DNA from: Roseospirillum parvum
GTDB taxonomy: Bacteria; Pseudomonadota; Alphaproteobacteria; Rhodospirillales; Rhodospirillaceae
DNA length: 64,000 nt
Assembly: GCF_900100455.1 (NCBI RefSeq)
Contig: NZ_FNCV01000004.1
Coordinates: 1 to 64,000 of the forward strand
Direction of reading: 5' to 3'
The notes below the pieces were generated by a model. The model was not told the DNA's origin. It searched no databases and saw only the letters and a list, made by a program, of their open reading frames with translations. Below are positions 27,535-37,937 of this stretch, piece by piece. Position numbers and translations under genes: made by a program. Every line of letters begins with the position of its first letter. The first letter of the stretch is position 1.

Positions 27535-30500
27535 ATGCACCTTCTGGCGGCCACCCCGGGACGCATTTCCGACGGCAGCGAAGCCGTGGACCTGGGCCAG
27601 GACCCCGCCGAGGTGGTGGTGCTGTCGGCCGCCGACACCGACCTTCGGCTGCTCTCCACGGCGCGGCGCGTGTTGGCCGGGCAGGGGGTCGCCCTGCCCT
27701 CGCTGAGGCTGGCCAACCTGCTCGACCTTCAGCACCCGATGTCGGTCGACCTTTATGTGGAGTCGGTGATCGCCCACGCCCGGCTGGTGGTGGTGCGGCT
27801 GCTCGGCGGGCGCGGCTACTGGAGCTATGGCGTCGAGCAGGTGCTGGCGGCGGTGGCCAGAAGTGGCGCTCAGGTGGTCTGGCTGCCCGGCGACGCCAAC
27901 CCGGACGCCGAGTTGACCCGGCTGTCCAGCGTGCCGGCCGATGTGCAGCACCGGCTGTGGCTCTACCTGATGTTCGGCGGCCCGGCCAACGGCGCCGGCT
28001 TCCTGCGCTACGCGGCCAGCCTGCTGGGCGGGGCGGACGACTGGACCGCCCCGGCGCCGATGGTGCCGGCCGGGCCGTACCGCCCGCCGGGGATTTGTTC
28101 CGATTCCGAAACAGAGGCGGCCGAGGGGCGGCCCCGGGCCCTGGTGGTGTTCTACCGGGCGCTTTATCAGGCGGCCGATCTGGCCCCGGTGGACGCCCTG
28201 CTGGCCGCCCTGGAGGCGCGCGGGCTGGCCGCCGAGGGGCTGTTCGTGACCAGCCTCAAGGACCCCCTGGTGCTGGCCACCCTGGAAGCCCGGCTGGCCC
28301 GCCGGCCGCCCGACGTCATCCTCAACGCCACCGGCTTTGCCAGCCGGCCGCCCGGGCGGCCCGGGGTGGGGGCGTTGGGCGAGGCCGACTGCCCGGTGCT
28401 TCAGGTGCTGTTCTCCGGCGGCGGCGAGGCGGCGTGGCGCGCGGGCGCCCACGGCCTGCCGGCGCGCGACATCGCCATGAAGGTGGCCCTGCCCGAGGTC
28501 GACGGCCGCATCCTGGCCCGGGCGGTGGCCTTCAAGGGGCCGGCCGGGCGCGACGACGCCTGTCAGGTGGAGTTGGCCGGCCTCGGCCCGGTCGCCGACC
28601 GCATCGCCTACACGACCGATCTGGCCGCCGCCTGGGCGCGCCTGCGGCGCACCCCGGCGGCGCAAAGGCGCCTCGCCCTGGTGCTGGCCAACTACCCGGA
28701 CCGGGAAGGGCGGATCGCCAACGGGGTGGGGCTCGACACCCCGGCCTCGGCGGTCGGGGTGCTGCGCGCCCTGGGCGGCGCCGGCTATGCGGTGGGCCAG
28801 CCGCCGGCCGACGGGGCGGACCTGATTGCCCTCCTGACCGAGGGGGCGCGGACGGTGCTGCTGCCCCGCGCCGCCTACCGGGCCTGGCTCGCCCGGCTGC
28901 CGGAGAGTGTGCCCGCCCGGGTCGGCGCGCGGTGGGGCAGGCCGGAAGATGATCCCAGCTTTGACAAGGCGTTGGATGGCTTTGTTCTGAGAGTGGTCGA
29001 GTTTGGTCAGGTGGCGGTGGGCATCCAGCCGCCGCGCAGCCGGGGGGGCGACCCGGTGGCCGCCTACCACGACCCGGAAATCCCCCCGACCCACGGCTAC
29101 ATGGCCTTCTATGCCTGGCTGCGGCAGGGCTTCGGGGTCCATGCGGTGGTCCACATGGGCAAGCACGGCACCCTGGAATGGCTGCCCGGCAAGGCCCTGG
29201 CCCTGTCCGAGGACTGCTTCCCGGAAGCCCTGCTCGGCCCCACGCCCCACCTCTACCCGTTCATCGTCAACGATCCGGGCGAGGGCACCCAGGCCAAGCG
29301 GCGCACCGGGGCGGTCATCATCGACCACCTGACCCCACCCCTGACCCGGGCGGAAAGTTACGGGCCTCTCAAGGACTTGGAGGCCCTGGTTGATGAATAC
29401 TATGAAGCCGCCGGAAGCGACCCCCGGCGTCTGGCCGTGCTGACCGAGGAAATCCTCTCCCTCTCGCGGACCATCGGCTTGGATCGCGATCTTGGTATCG
29501 AGCCTGAGGAAGATGCCCTCAGCGCATTGGGAAAACTGGATAATCACCTCTGCGAGCTGAAGGAGATGCAGATCCGCGACGGTCTGCACGTCTTCGGGCA
29601 GGCCCCCGAGGGCGACCGGCGCACCGACCTGCTGGTCGCCCTGGCCCGGGTGCCGCCGGCCGATGGCCTGTCGCTGCACCGCGCCCTGGCCGACGACCTG
29701 GGGCTGGCCTTCGACCCGCTGGACTGCCCCCTGGGCGAGCCGTGGACCGGCCCCCGCCCGGCCGTGCTGGAAAGCCTGGTCGCCGCCCCCTGGCGCAGCA
29801 CCGGCGACACCGTGGAGCGTCTGGAGGCGCTGGCCCGGGCCCTGGTCGCCGGCGACCTCGCCCCCGATCCGGCCTGGACCAACACCACCCGCGCCCTGGG
29901 CTGGCTCTCGGGCACCCTGGCCCCGGCGGTGGAGGCCTGCGGGGCGGCGGAAATGGCTGGTCTGCTGAGCGGGCTGGACGGCCGCTTCGTCCCCCCCGGC
30001 CCGAGCGGCGCGCCGACCCGGGGGCGCCCCGACGTGCTGCCCACCGGGCGCAACTTCTACAGCGTCGACAGCCGGGTGGTGCCCACCCCGGCGGCCTGGC
30101 GGCTGGGCTTCAAGTCGGCCACCCGGCTGCTCGAGCGCCACCTTCAGGACCACGGCGACTGGCCCCGGGCGGTGGTGCTCACCGCCTGGGGCACGGCCAA
30201 CATGCGCAGCGGCGGCGACGACATCGCCCAGGCCCTGGCCCTGCTCGGCGTGCAGCCCACCTGGGACACCCTGTCGCGCCGGGTCAGCGGCTTCGAGGTG
30301 TTGCCCCATGGCGTGCTGGGCCGGCCGCGCATCGATGTCATCCTGCGCATCTCCGGCTTCTTCCGCGACGCCTTTCCGGGGCTGGTCGATCTGATGGACA
30401 GCGCCGTGCGCGCCGTCGCGGCGCTCGACGAACCGCCCGAGGTCAACCCCATCCGCGCCCGGGTGGTCGCGGACGCCGCCGCCGAACAAGCCGCCGGGGC

Positions 30501-31236
30501 CGACCCCGAGGCCGCCACCCGGCGCGCCGCCTGCCGGGTCTTCGGGGCCCGCCCCGGGACCTACGGGGCCGGCCTCGAGGCGCTGCTCGACGGCGGCGGC
30601 TGGGCGGACCCGGCCGAGCTGGCCCGGGCCTACGTCGCCTGGGGGGGCCATGCCTATGGCGCCGGCCTCGACGGGGTGGCCGCCGAGGGCCTGTTCGCCC
30701 GCCGTTTGGCCAGCGCCGACACGGTGCTGAAAAGCCAGGACAACGCCGAACACGACCTTCTGGATTCAGCCGAATACGCCCCCTTCTCGGGCGGCGCGGC
30801 GGCCGCCGTGGAGCATTATTCCGGCTCCGCACCGACCACCTACCACGCCGACCACAGCCGCCCCGACAGCCCGCGCATCCGCACCCTGAAGGAGGAGATC
30901 GCCCGCGTCGTCCGGGGCCGCGCCGCCAACCCCAAGTGGATCGCCGGGGCGCGCCGCCACGGCTATCGGGGGGCGGCGGAAATGGCCGCCACCGTGGACT
31001 ACCTGACCGCCTTCGCCGCCGCCGCCAGCGGCACCGTGGACGACCACCACTTCGAGCAGCTTTTCGACGCCTACCTGGGCGACCCCGAAACCCGCGCCTT
31101 CCTCGCCGAGGCCAACCCGGCCGCCCTGGCCGAGATGGCCGCCCGTTTCCGCGAGGCCATTGCGCGCGGCCTGTGGCAGCCCCGCCGCAACGCCACCCCC
31201 GGGCTGTTGGACGGACTGTTGCCCGACCGGCTATAG
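27535..31236 (+). CDS. cobN: Cobaltochelatase subunit CobN
   Basis: A 1233-residue large subunit that, with CobS and CobT and ATP, inserts cobalt into hydrogenobyrinic acid a,c-diamide in the aerobic (late cobalt) cobalamin pathway. The family start [20 protein letters not shown] is present, and the well-conserved core includes [20 protein letters not shown] (about 539-558), a matching [20 protein letters not shown], and later [19 protein letters not shown]. The C-terminus resembles magnesium chelatase H. The ribosome site before ATG 27535 is poor, which fits translational coupling to trpS 16 bases upstream. Two stretches (about 28940-29010 and 29345-29570) use less GC-rich codons than the rest of the gene. 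No cobalamin riboswitch is seen. Confidence 0.96.
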   Translation: MHLLAATPGRISDGSEAVDLGQDPAEVVVLSAADTDLRLLSTARRVLAGQGVALPSLRLANLLDLQHPMSVDLYVESVIAHARLVVVRLLGGRGYWSYGVEQVLAAVARSGAQVVWLPGDANPDAELTRLSSVPADVQHRLWLYLMFGGPANGAGFLRYAASLLGGADDWTAPAPMVPAGPYRPPGICSDSETEAAEGRPRALVVFYRALYQAADLAPVDALLAALEARGLAAEGLFVTSLKDPLVLATLEARLARRPPDVILNATGFASRPPGRPGVGALGEADCPVLQVLFSGGGEAAWRAGAHGLPARDIAMKVALPEVDGRILARAVAFKGPAGRDDACQVELAGLGPVADRIAYTTDLAAAWARLRRTPAAQRRLALVLANYPDREGRIANGVGLDTPASAVGVLRALGGAGYAVGQPPADGADLIALLTEGARTVLLPRAAYRAWLARLPESVPARVGARWGRPEDDPSFDKALDGFVLRVVEFGQVAVGIQPPRSRGGDPVAAYHDPEIPPTHGYMAFYAWLRQGFGVHAVVHMGKHGTLEWLPGKALALSEDCFPEALLGPTPHLYPFIVNDPGEGTQAKRRTGAVIIDHLTPPLTRAESYGPLKDLEALVDEYYEAAGSDPRRLAVLTEEILSLSRTIGLDRDLGIEPEEDALSALGKLDNHLCELKEMQIRDGLHVFGQAPEGDRRTDLLVALARVPPADGLSLHRALADDLGLAFDPLDCPLGEPWTGPRPAVLESLVAAPWRSTGDTVERLEALARALVAGDLAPDPAWTNTTRALGWLSGTLAPAVEACGAAEMAGLLSGLDGRFVPPGPSGAPTRGRPDVLPTGRNFYSVDSRVVPTPAAWRLGFKSATRLLERHLQDHGDWPRAVVLTAWGTANMRSGGDDIAQALALLGVQPTWDTLSRRVSGFEVLPHGVLGRPRIDVILRISGFFRDAFPGLVDLMDSAVRAVAALDEPPEVNPIRARVVADAAAEQAAGADPEAATRRAACRVFGARPGTYGAGLEALLDGGGWADPAELARAYVAWGGHAYGAGLDGVAAEGLFARRLASADTVLKSQDNAEHDLLDSAEYAPFSGGAAAAVEHYSGSAPTTYHADHSRPDSPRIRTLKEEIARVVRGRAANPKWIAGARRHGYRGAAEMAATVDYLTAFAAAASGTVDDHHFEQLFDAYLGDPETRAFLAEANPAALAEMAARFREAIARGLWQPRRNATPGLLDGLLPDRL

Positions 31237-31274
31237 TCCGCCTCTCCTCCATCTTCCCATCAGGACCCTCCACC

Positions 31275-32051
31275 ATGAGCGCCAAGCCGACCAGCCGCCG
31301 CCTGACCGTCACCGACATCCGCAAGAAGAAGGGCCAGGAGCGCGTGGTCTGCCTGACCGCCTACACCGCCTCGGTGGCCTGGCGGGTCGACGAGGTGGTC
31401 GACCTGATTCTGGTCGGCGACAGCCTGGGCATGGTCCTCTACGGCCTGGAAACCACCGTCGGGGTGACCGTGGAGATGATGATCAACCACGGCGCCGCCG
31501 TGGTCCGCAGTTCGCGCCGCACCCTGGTCTGCGTCGACCTGCCCTTCGGCAGCTACCAGGAAGGCCCCATCCAGGCCTTCCACACCGCCGCCCGCATCAT
31601 GAAGGAAACCGGCTGTCAGGCGGTCAAGCTGGAGGGCGGCAAGGAGATGGCCGAGACCGTGCGCTTCCTGACCGAGCGCGGGGTGCCGGTGTTCGGCCAT
31701 GTCGGGCTGATGCCGCAGATGGTCAACGCGGTGGGCGGCTTCCGCAAGCGCAACGACGGCGAGCGCATCCTGGAGGACGCCAAGGCCATCGCCGAGGCCG
31801 GGGCCTTCGCCATGGTGGTCGAGCACACCACCCCGGAAATCGCCCGCGAGGTCACCGCCGCCGTCGACGTGCCGACCATCGGCATCGGCGCCGGGCCCCA
31901 CTGCGACGGCCAGATCCTGGTCACCGAGGACATGACCGGGCTGTCGGCCAAGACGCCGCCCTTCGTCAAGCGCTACGCCGAGGCCGGCGACGCCATCCGC
32001 GACGCCGTCACCGCCTACGCCGAGGAAGTCCGCGCCGGGCGCTTTCCCTGA
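31275..32051 (+). CDS. panB: 3-methyl-2-oxobutanoate hydroxymethyltransferase
   Basis: The first committed enzyme of pantothenate synthesis, transferring hydroxymethyl from 5,10-methylene-THF to ketoisovalerate. The 258-residue protein shows [13 protein letters not shown] at the start, the metal-binding [11 protein letters not shown] (about 44-54), the active-site EGG in [20 protein letters not shown] (about 133-139) and [12 protein letters not shown] near residue 200. AGGA lies nine bases ahead of ATG 31275. It is placed between cobN and cobO, which is unusual because it belongs to coenzyme A rather than cobalamin synthesis. No panC is present in the window. Confidence 0.96.
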   Translation: MSAKPTSRRLTVTDIRKKKGQERVVCLTAYTASVAWRVDEVVDLILVGDSLGMVLYGLETTVGVTVEMMINHGAAVVRSSRRTLVCVDLPFGSYQEGPIQAFHTAARIMKETGCQAVKLEGGKEMAETVRFLTERGVPVFGHVGLMPQMVNAVGGFRKRNDGERILEDAKAIAEAGAFAMVVEHTTPEIAREVTAAVDVPTIGIGAGPHCDGQILVTEDMTGLSAKTPPFVKRYAEAGDAIRDAVTAYAEEVRAGRFP

Positions 32052-32070
32052 GGCGGGAAGTACACTATCT

Positions 32071-32085
32071 TGTGTCCATGACACA
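32071..32085. promoter_or_regulatory. Dyad across the cobO start codon
   Basis: TGTGTC and GACACA form a perfect 6-bp inverted repeat around CAT, so that the ATG of cobO (32078-32080) sits at the centre. In mRNA a six-base stem with a three-base loop could hide the start codon. There is also no good ribosome site at normal distance, the nearest GGGAAG lying about 18 bases upstream. The observation is exact, but a regulatory role is speculative. Confidence 0.45.
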
Positions 32086-32701
32086 GGAAGACCACAACCC
32101 GCCGGACTCCGACCGCCACCAGGAAAAGATGGCCCGCAAGAAGGCGGCGCGCGACCGTCTGATGGCGAGCAAGGAGGGCGACAAGCCCCTGCTCATCGTC
32201 ACCACCGGCACCGGCAAGGGCAAGACCACCGCCGCGCTGGGCATGATCGTGCGCTGCCTGGGCCACGGCATGAAGGTGGGCGTGGTGCAGTTCATCAAGG
32301 GCGCCTGGGACACCGCCGAGCGCCGCTTCTTCGAAGCGCTGCCCGGCGATCTGATCACCTTCCACGCCCTGGGCGAGGGGTTCTCGTGGGAGACCCAGGA
32401 TCAGGCCCGCGACACGGCGGCCGCCGAGCGGGCCTGGACCGCCGCCAAGGAGATGCTGGCCGACCCCGCTTTCGCCATGATCGTGCTCGACGAGATCAAC
32501 GTCGCCATCCGCAACGGCCAACTGGATGAGCAGGTTGTGATCGACGCCATTGCCCACCGCCCGCACCGTCAGCATGTGGTGATGACCGGGCGCGGCGCCT
32601 CCGAACGCCTGATCGAGGCGGCCGACCTGGTGACCGAGATGAAACTCCTCAAGCACCCCTTCCGCGGCGGCGTCAAGGGCCAGCCCGGCGTCGAGTTCTG
32701 A
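32078..32701 (+). CDS. cobO: Cob(I)yrinic acid a,c-diamide adenosyltransferase (CobO/BtuR)
   Basis: A 207-residue ATP:corrinoid adenosyltransferase that adds the adenosyl group to Co(I) corrinoids. The P-loop VTTGTGKGKTTAALG lies at about residues 42-56, followed by VGVVQFIKGAWDTAER and the Walker B-like MIVLDEINVAI at about 128-138; the C-terminus HPFRGGVKGQPGVEF is typical of the family. The basic N-terminal extension (KMARKKAARDRL) is common in proteobacterial members. It lies 26 bases downstream of panB and forms the cobalamin group with cobN and, beyond the SYLF gene, cobQ. Confidence 0.95.
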   Translation: MTQEDHNPPDSDRHQEKMARKKAARDRLMASKEGDKPLLIVTTGTGKGKTTAALGMIVRCLGHGMKVGVVQFIKGAWDTAERRFFEALPGDLITFHALGEGFSWETQDQARDTAAAERAWTAAKEMLADPAFAMIVLDEINVAIRNGQLDEQVVIDAIAHRPHRQHVVMTGRGASERLIEAADLVTEMKLLKHPFRGGVKGQPGVEF

Positions 32702-32801
32702 GGTCTTCGCCATCTCCCTGCCCCATTGTCGGGGCATCACCGACGTCTATAGCTTCGCCCGGATCACCCATGATCCGCCCCGCCAGACCAGGAGTCCGCC
32801 C

Positions 32802-33620
32802 ATGCCCCGCGTCCTGCTCATCGCCCTCGGCCTGCTGCTCGGGGCGCTCGCCGCGCCCGACGCCCGGGCCGCCGACATGGAAACCAAGGGCGAGGCCCTG
32901 GGCCAGCTCGGCAAGGCCATGGCGGTGACCAAACGGGTCCGCGCCGAAGCCAACTTCAAGCCCGAGATCGAGCCCATGCTGGCCCGCGCCCGGGGCGTCA
33001 TGATCATCCCCGAGTTCTACAAGGGCAGCTTCATCGTCGGCGGCGCCTACGGCACCGGCCTGATGATGGTCCGCCAAGCCGACGGCAGCTTCTCCCCACC
33101 CGCCTTCTACAAGGTCATGGAAGGCAGCGTCGGCCTGCAGATCGGCGGCCAGCGGGCCGAAATCATCATGCTGCTGATGACCGACAAGGCCATCCGCGCC
33201 GTCATGAAGGACCAGTTCAAGGCCTCGGCCGGAGTCGGCATCACCGTCGGCGTGCTGGGCGGCAACGTGGGCACCGGATCGACCACCGAAATCGACCAGG
33301 ACATCTACTTCTTCAGCCTGGCCACCGGCCTGTTCGCCGGCGGCGCCCTGGAAGGCGCCGTCATCCAGCCGCGCACCGACTACAACACCGCCTTCTACGG
33401 CCAGCCGGTCAGCCCCGAAACCATCCTCTTCGAAGGCCGGGTCTCCCAACCCGACGCGGCCGAACTCCAGACCGCCCTGGGAACCAACCAACTCGCCCCC
33501 GCCGCCAGCCCCCCCAACGGCACCCCCCCTGCGGTCGAAGCCGAACCCGAAACCAGCCAAGGCGCCCCCGGTCCCGCCCCGGTCAGCGAACAGGAACTGT
33601 CCGCGCCGAGCGGGAACTAG
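32802..33620 (+). CDS. Secreted SYLF (YSC84-type) lipid-binding domain protein
   Basis: A 272-residue exported protein. The signal peptide LLIALGLLLGALAAPDARAAD is cleaved near residue 24. The SYLF domain follows: a helical part (about 28-60), MLARARGVMIIPEFYKGSFIV, GGAYGTGLMMVR, and later SAGVGITVGVLGGNVG with the typical glycine-rich strands. SYLF domains bind phosphoinositides in eukaryotes; bacterial periplasmic members are poorly understood. The last 60 residues are Pro/Ala/Glu-rich and probably disordered. AGGAG lies seven bases before ATG 32802. It is 100 bases after cobO and just before a copy of the mosaic hairpin repeat. Confidence 0.88.
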   Translation: MPRVLLIALGLLLGALAAPDARAADMETKGEALGQLGKAMAVTKRVRAEANFKPEIEPMLARARGVMIIPEFYKGSFIVGGAYGTGLMMVRQADGSFSPPAFYKVMEGSVGLQIGGQRAEIIMLLMTDKAIRAVMKDQFKASAGVGITVGVLGGNVGTGSTTEIDQDIYFFSLATGLFAGGALEGAVIQPRTDYNTAFYGQPVSPETILFEGRVSQPDAAELQTALGTNQLAPAASPPNGTPPAVEAEPETSQGAPGPAPVSEQELSAPSGN

Positions 33621-33632
33621 GTGCGGGAAAGG

Positions 33633-33961
33633 AAAGGGGCGCCGCCCCTTTAAATCCCCGCCGGGGGGACTGGGTCCCCCCGGACCCCGCCAAGTCGTTG
33701 GAGCGCAAACGCGCACACGGAGTGGAACGCTCCAGGTTATTTGGTTGCAGGCCAGCTTCGCTGGCCTGCTTAAACAAAAACCACGACGTGTTCCGCTCAG
33801 AGGCAACGATTGTTCACCAACGAATGGAGGGGGTTCGGGGGACCGCCTCGGTCCCCCGATGGGGGTTTGGGGGCAAAGCCCCCAATCAGTCGCCTGGGGG
33901 GCGCCCGGACCCTAAGGGCTTGACCAAACCGCGATGAGTCCTACTCATCGCCGGTTGGTAT
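33633..33961. repeat. Mosaic hairpin repeat, copy 2
   Basis: This 329-bp copy lies between the SYLF gene and cobQ, which are on the same strand. It starts with the hairpin AAAGGGGC/GCCCCTTT at 33633-33651 and lacks the left end palindrome seen in copies 1, 3 and 5. Then follow a GGGGGGAC/GTCCCCCC stem, the GCAGGCCAGC/GCTGGCCTGC hairpin near 33746-33764, a core with TTGTTCACCAACGAATGG, a GGGGGAC/GTCCCCC stem, GGGGGC/GCCCCC, and the right end palindrome finishing CTCATCGCCGGTTGGTAT. Sequence is more diverged than copies 1 and 3. It is a direct repeat of copy 3 on the other side of cobQ. Confidence 0.85.
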
Positions 33962-33976
33962 GAAACAAAAGCCAAG

Positions 33977-33999
33977 GGCGGATCGCGGCGCGATCCGCC
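33977..33999. promoter_or_regulatory. Perfect palindrome upstream of cobQ
   Basis: GGCGGATCGCG (33977-33987) and CGCGATCCGCC (33989-33999) are perfect inverted copies around one base. It lies 58 bases before the cobQ start and just outside copy 2 of the mosaic repeat. It may be an operator, or a hairpin in the leader transcript. No matching palindrome is seen in front of cobN or cobO. Confidence 0.6.
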
Positions 34000-34019
34000 A
34001 TGGGTCCCCGCGAAAAACC

Positions 34020-34037
34020 AGCCGCCGCAAGGCGGCT
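34020..34037 (+). promoter_or_regulatory. Leader hairpin before cobQ
   Basis: AGCCGCC (34020-34026) and GGCGGCT (34031-34037) pair around a GCAA tetraloop and are followed by TTTCC. The GNRA loop makes a stable RNA hairpin. It ends 20 bases before ATG 34058, so it lies just ahead of the ribosome site (CGGAGG) and could be a weak terminator, a readthrough barrier after copy 2 of the repeat, or a control hairpin. It lacks a long T-run and does not resemble a cobalamin riboswitch. Confidence 0.5.
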
Positions 34038-34057
34038 TTCCTGCTCGGAGGGTCGCC

Positions 34058-35533
34058 ATGACAGCGCGGCTGTTGATGGTTCAGGGCACCGGGTCCGATG
34101 TTGGCAAGTCGTTGATCGTTGCGGCGTTGTGTCGGGCCTATGTGCGGCGGGGGTTGAGGGTACGGCCGTTCAAGCCGCAGAACATGTCCAACAACGCGGC
34201 GGTCACCGGGGATGGGGGCGAGATCGGCCGGGCCCAGGCGGTGCAGGCCCGGGCGGCCGGAGTGGTGCCCAGTCGTCACATGAATCCGGTGTTGTTGAAG
34301 CCGGATTCGGATCGCGGGGCGCAGGTGGTGGTTCAGGGGCGGGTGCAGGGTCGGGCCGCCGCCGGGGATTATCAGGCCCTGAAGCCAACCCTGATGGGTG
34401 CCGTGCTGGAGAGCCTGGAGGTGCTGGCCACCGAGGCCGATCTGGTCCTGGTCGAGGGGGCGGGCAGCCCGAGCGAGATGAACCTGCGCCAGGGCGACAT
34501 TGCCAACATGGGCTTTGCCACCCGGGTCGGCTGTCCGGTGGTGCTGGTCGGCGACATCGACCGGGGCGGCGTGCTGGCCCAGATTGTCGGCACCCATGCC
34601 CTGCTGCCGCCCGAGGAGCGGGAACTCATTGTCGGCTACCTGATTAACCGGCTGCGCGGCGACCCGGGGCTGTTCACCCCGGCCATCGACATCATCGGCC
34701 GCCATGTGGGCTGGCCGTGCCTGGGGGTGGTTCCCTGGCATGCGGCGGCGGCCCGCCTGCCGGCCGAGGATTCCATGGCCCTGGAGAGGGGGCTCGACAG
34801 TCCCGCCGAGGCGCCGTTGCGGGTGGTCGTGCCGAGGCTTTCAAGGATCGCCAACTTCGACGATCTCGACCCCCTGAAGGCCGAGCCCGGGGTGGCTCTT
34901 GAGATCGTCCCGCCGGGCCGGGCGCTGCCGCCGGCCGACCTGATCGTGCTGCCCGGCTCCAAGGCCACCCTGGGCGAGTTGGCGTTGCTTGCCGAGCAGG
35001 GCTGGGATCATGACATCCGGGCCCATCATGCCCGGGGCGGGCGGGTCATCGGGCTGTGCGCCGGCTTTCAGATGCTGGGCCGCGAGGTGCGCGACCCCGA
35101 TGGTCTGGAGGGTCGGCCGGGCCGGGCCCCGGGGCTGGGTCTGCTCGACATGGTGACCACCATCTCGCCCGCCAAGACGCTTCGTTCCGCCAGCGGAACA
35201 ACCATCGACGGCGACCTGCCGGTGGCCGGTTACGAAATGCACATGGGGGTTTCGGAAGGCCCCGCCCTCACGCGGCCCTGGCTGCGCCTGAGCGATCCCG
35301 AGCGGTTGGAGGGGGCGGTGTCGGCGGATGGCCGGGTGCGCGGCAGCTACCTGCACGGCCTGCTCGACAGCGATGCCCTGCGGGCCCATCTGCTCGGAGT
35401 GGCCGAGACCACCAACCACCACGCCCGGGTGGAGCAGGCGCTCGACCAGTTGGCCGGGCACCTGGAAAGCCACGTCGATCTCGATGCCCTGCTGGCCCGG
35501 GCCTGCCCGGCCAGGGGGGCGCCGCCCCCCTGA
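34058..35533 (+). CDS. cobQ: Adenosylcobyric acid synthase (glutamine-hydrolysing)
   Basis: A 491-residue enzyme that amidates side chains b, d, e and g of adenosylcobyrinic acid a,c-diamide. The N-terminal P-loop-like ATPase has [20 protein letters not shown] (about 9-28), then KPQNMSNNA and [12 protein letters not shown]; the glutamine amidotransferase half has [15 protein letters not shown] with the catalytic cysteine at about residue 331 and a C-terminal [14 protein letters not shown] lies eight bases before ATG 34058. The gene is bracketed by directly repeated mosaic elements and uses more TTG and GTT codons in the first 400 bases than its neighbours, which may mean transfer or relocation. 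Confidence 0.96.
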   Translation: MTARLLMVQGTGSDVGKSLIVAALCRAYVRRGLRVRPFKPQNMSNNAAVTGDGGEIGRAQAVQARAAGVVPSRHMNPVLLKPDSDRGAQVVVQGRVQGRAAAGDYQALKPTLMGAVLESLEVLATEADLVLVEGAGSPSEMNLRQGDIANMGFATRVGCPVVLVGDIDRGGVLAQIVGTHALLPPEERELIVGYLINRLRGDPGLFTPAIDIIGRHVGWPCLGVVPWHAAAARLPAEDSMALERGLDSPAEAPLRVVVPRLSRIANFDDLDPLKAEPGVALEIVPPGRALPPADLIVLPGSKATLGELALLAEQGWDHDIRAHHARGGRVIGLCAGFQMLGREVRDPDGLEGRPGRAPGLGLLDMVTTISPAKTLRSASGTTIDGDLPVAGYEMHMGVSEGPALTRPWLRLSDPERLEGAVSADGRVRGSYLHGLLDSDALRAHLLGVAETTNHHARVEQALDQLAGHLESHVDLDALLARACPARGAPPP

Positions 35534-35556
35534 AGGCAGACCGGGCCGCGGGGGTT

Positions 35557-35911
35557 ACACCAGACGGCGATGAGAGAAACTCACCGCCGGTGGTATGAAT
35601 GAAAGGGGCTTTGCCCCTTTGAAACCCCACCGGGGGAGCCAGGGGCTCCCCCGGACCCCCTCCATTCATTCATTGATCGCCGAGCGAGCGGCCACTCCCT
35701 GGTTGTTTTCGCAGGCCAGCGAAGCTGGCCTGCAACCAAAAACCCCGCGCGTTCCGCTCGGAGGTAGCGTTTGTTCACCAACGAATGGAGGGGTCCGGGG
35801 AAGCCCTGCTTCCCCGGTGGGGGTTTGGGGGCAAAGCCCCCAACTCAAAGGCGCCCGGACCCCCAAGGGCTTGACCAAGCCGCGATGAGTCCTGCTCATC
35901 GCCGGCTGGTA
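35557..35911. repeat. Mosaic hairpin repeat, copy 3
   Basis: This 355-bp copy fills the convergent junction between cobQ and argG and ends at the base before the argG stop. It is almost identical to copy 1 but in reverse orientation, with the AAAGGGGC/GCCCCTTT hairpin on the left, then CCGGGGGAGCC, GCAGGCCAGC/GCTGGCCTGC, CCGGGGAAG, GGGGGC/GCCCCC, and the end palindrome closing CTCATCGCCGGCTGGTAT. Only scattered single-base changes separate it from copy 1, 27 kb away. Confidence 0.9.
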
Positions 35912-37189
<1,278 letters not shown>

Positions 37190-37313
37190 GTCGGGGCCTT
37201 GCGTTTCATGCAGTGGGAAGAAGGGGCGGGAGTATAGGCCAAGCCGGTTACGGAGCAAGGGGCTGCGGTGTAGACTGGCCACTCTGTCGGCGGGCTGCGA
37301 GGGAGGCTTGAAG

Positions 37314-37643
37314 ATGGCGTTCGGGCGACGGTTCGATACCCGCGATCCGACGGACCAGGCACAGAAGCGGTTGGGCGGCCGCATCGAGGAGGCGGCCGAC
37401 CGGCAGTTCGACCAGCTGATGGCCGGCCGCGACCCCGCCACCCTGGACGAGGCGGCCTATGCCGAACTCAGGCGCGAGGCCCGGGCGCGGGCCAACAACG
37501 CCCTGATGGGCACCCTGGACGACTCCAACTGGGCCTGGAACGCCGAAACCGGGCAGTTCGCCCGGCGCCGGGGCTCCATGCTGAAGGTGGTGGCGGCCGG
37601 GGTTGTCGGGCTGATCGGGCTGATCCTGTGGCGCCTGTTCTGA
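37314..37643 (+). CDS. Small tail-anchored hypothetical protein
   Basis: I do not recognise this family. The 109-residue product is charged and helical over most of its length ([18 protein letters not shown]) and ends in one hydrophobic segment ([21 protein letters not shown]), so it is probably a single-pass protein anchored by its C-terminus. GGGAGG lies eight bases ahead of ATG 37314, which is preferred over an ATG 46 codons upstream that lies in the argG promoter region. It is divergent from argG and 294 bases upstream of the GGDEF-EAL gene. There is no annotated motif to suggest function. Confidence 0.7.
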   Translation: MAFGRRFDTRDPTDQAQKRLGGRIEEAADRQFDQLMAGRDPATLDEAAYAELRREARARANNALMGTLDDSNWAWNAETGQFARRRGSMLKVVAAGVVGLIGLILWRLF

Positions 37644-37937
37644 GCGGCGGGCCGGCCCCGCGCAACCGGTGATCAGGGCCGGCCTTGCCAGTTCCCCCGG
37701 CGGCACAGTACCATGACCGCCGCTTTCCCTTGCCAGTCCGCCGGCATCGGGTCCGACCCGGGTCCGCTGTCCGGAGGTCGGAAGGTGGGGGTCGGAAGGC
37801 GGCGCAGGGCGATCCGGCGCAGGGCGTGCGCCGTCGGGGCGTCCCTTGAAGGCCGGAGAGCCGGTGCGTGGGTTGCGCGGTTGCGCCGTGGATGGCGGCG
37901 TGCCCCCCGAGCGAATGGGTTGACGTGTGGACGCGGC

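Noticed and set aside
33962-34057. Cobalamin riboswitch before cobQ
   Set aside because: The leader is under 100 bases after the repeat and shows no B12-box-like sequence; the dyads are simple hairpins.
37713-37937. N-terminal extension of the second GGDEF-EAL protein
   Set aside because: The leader is Arg/Gly-rich with no PAS-like sequence; ATG 37938 sits directly before the first PAS unit.
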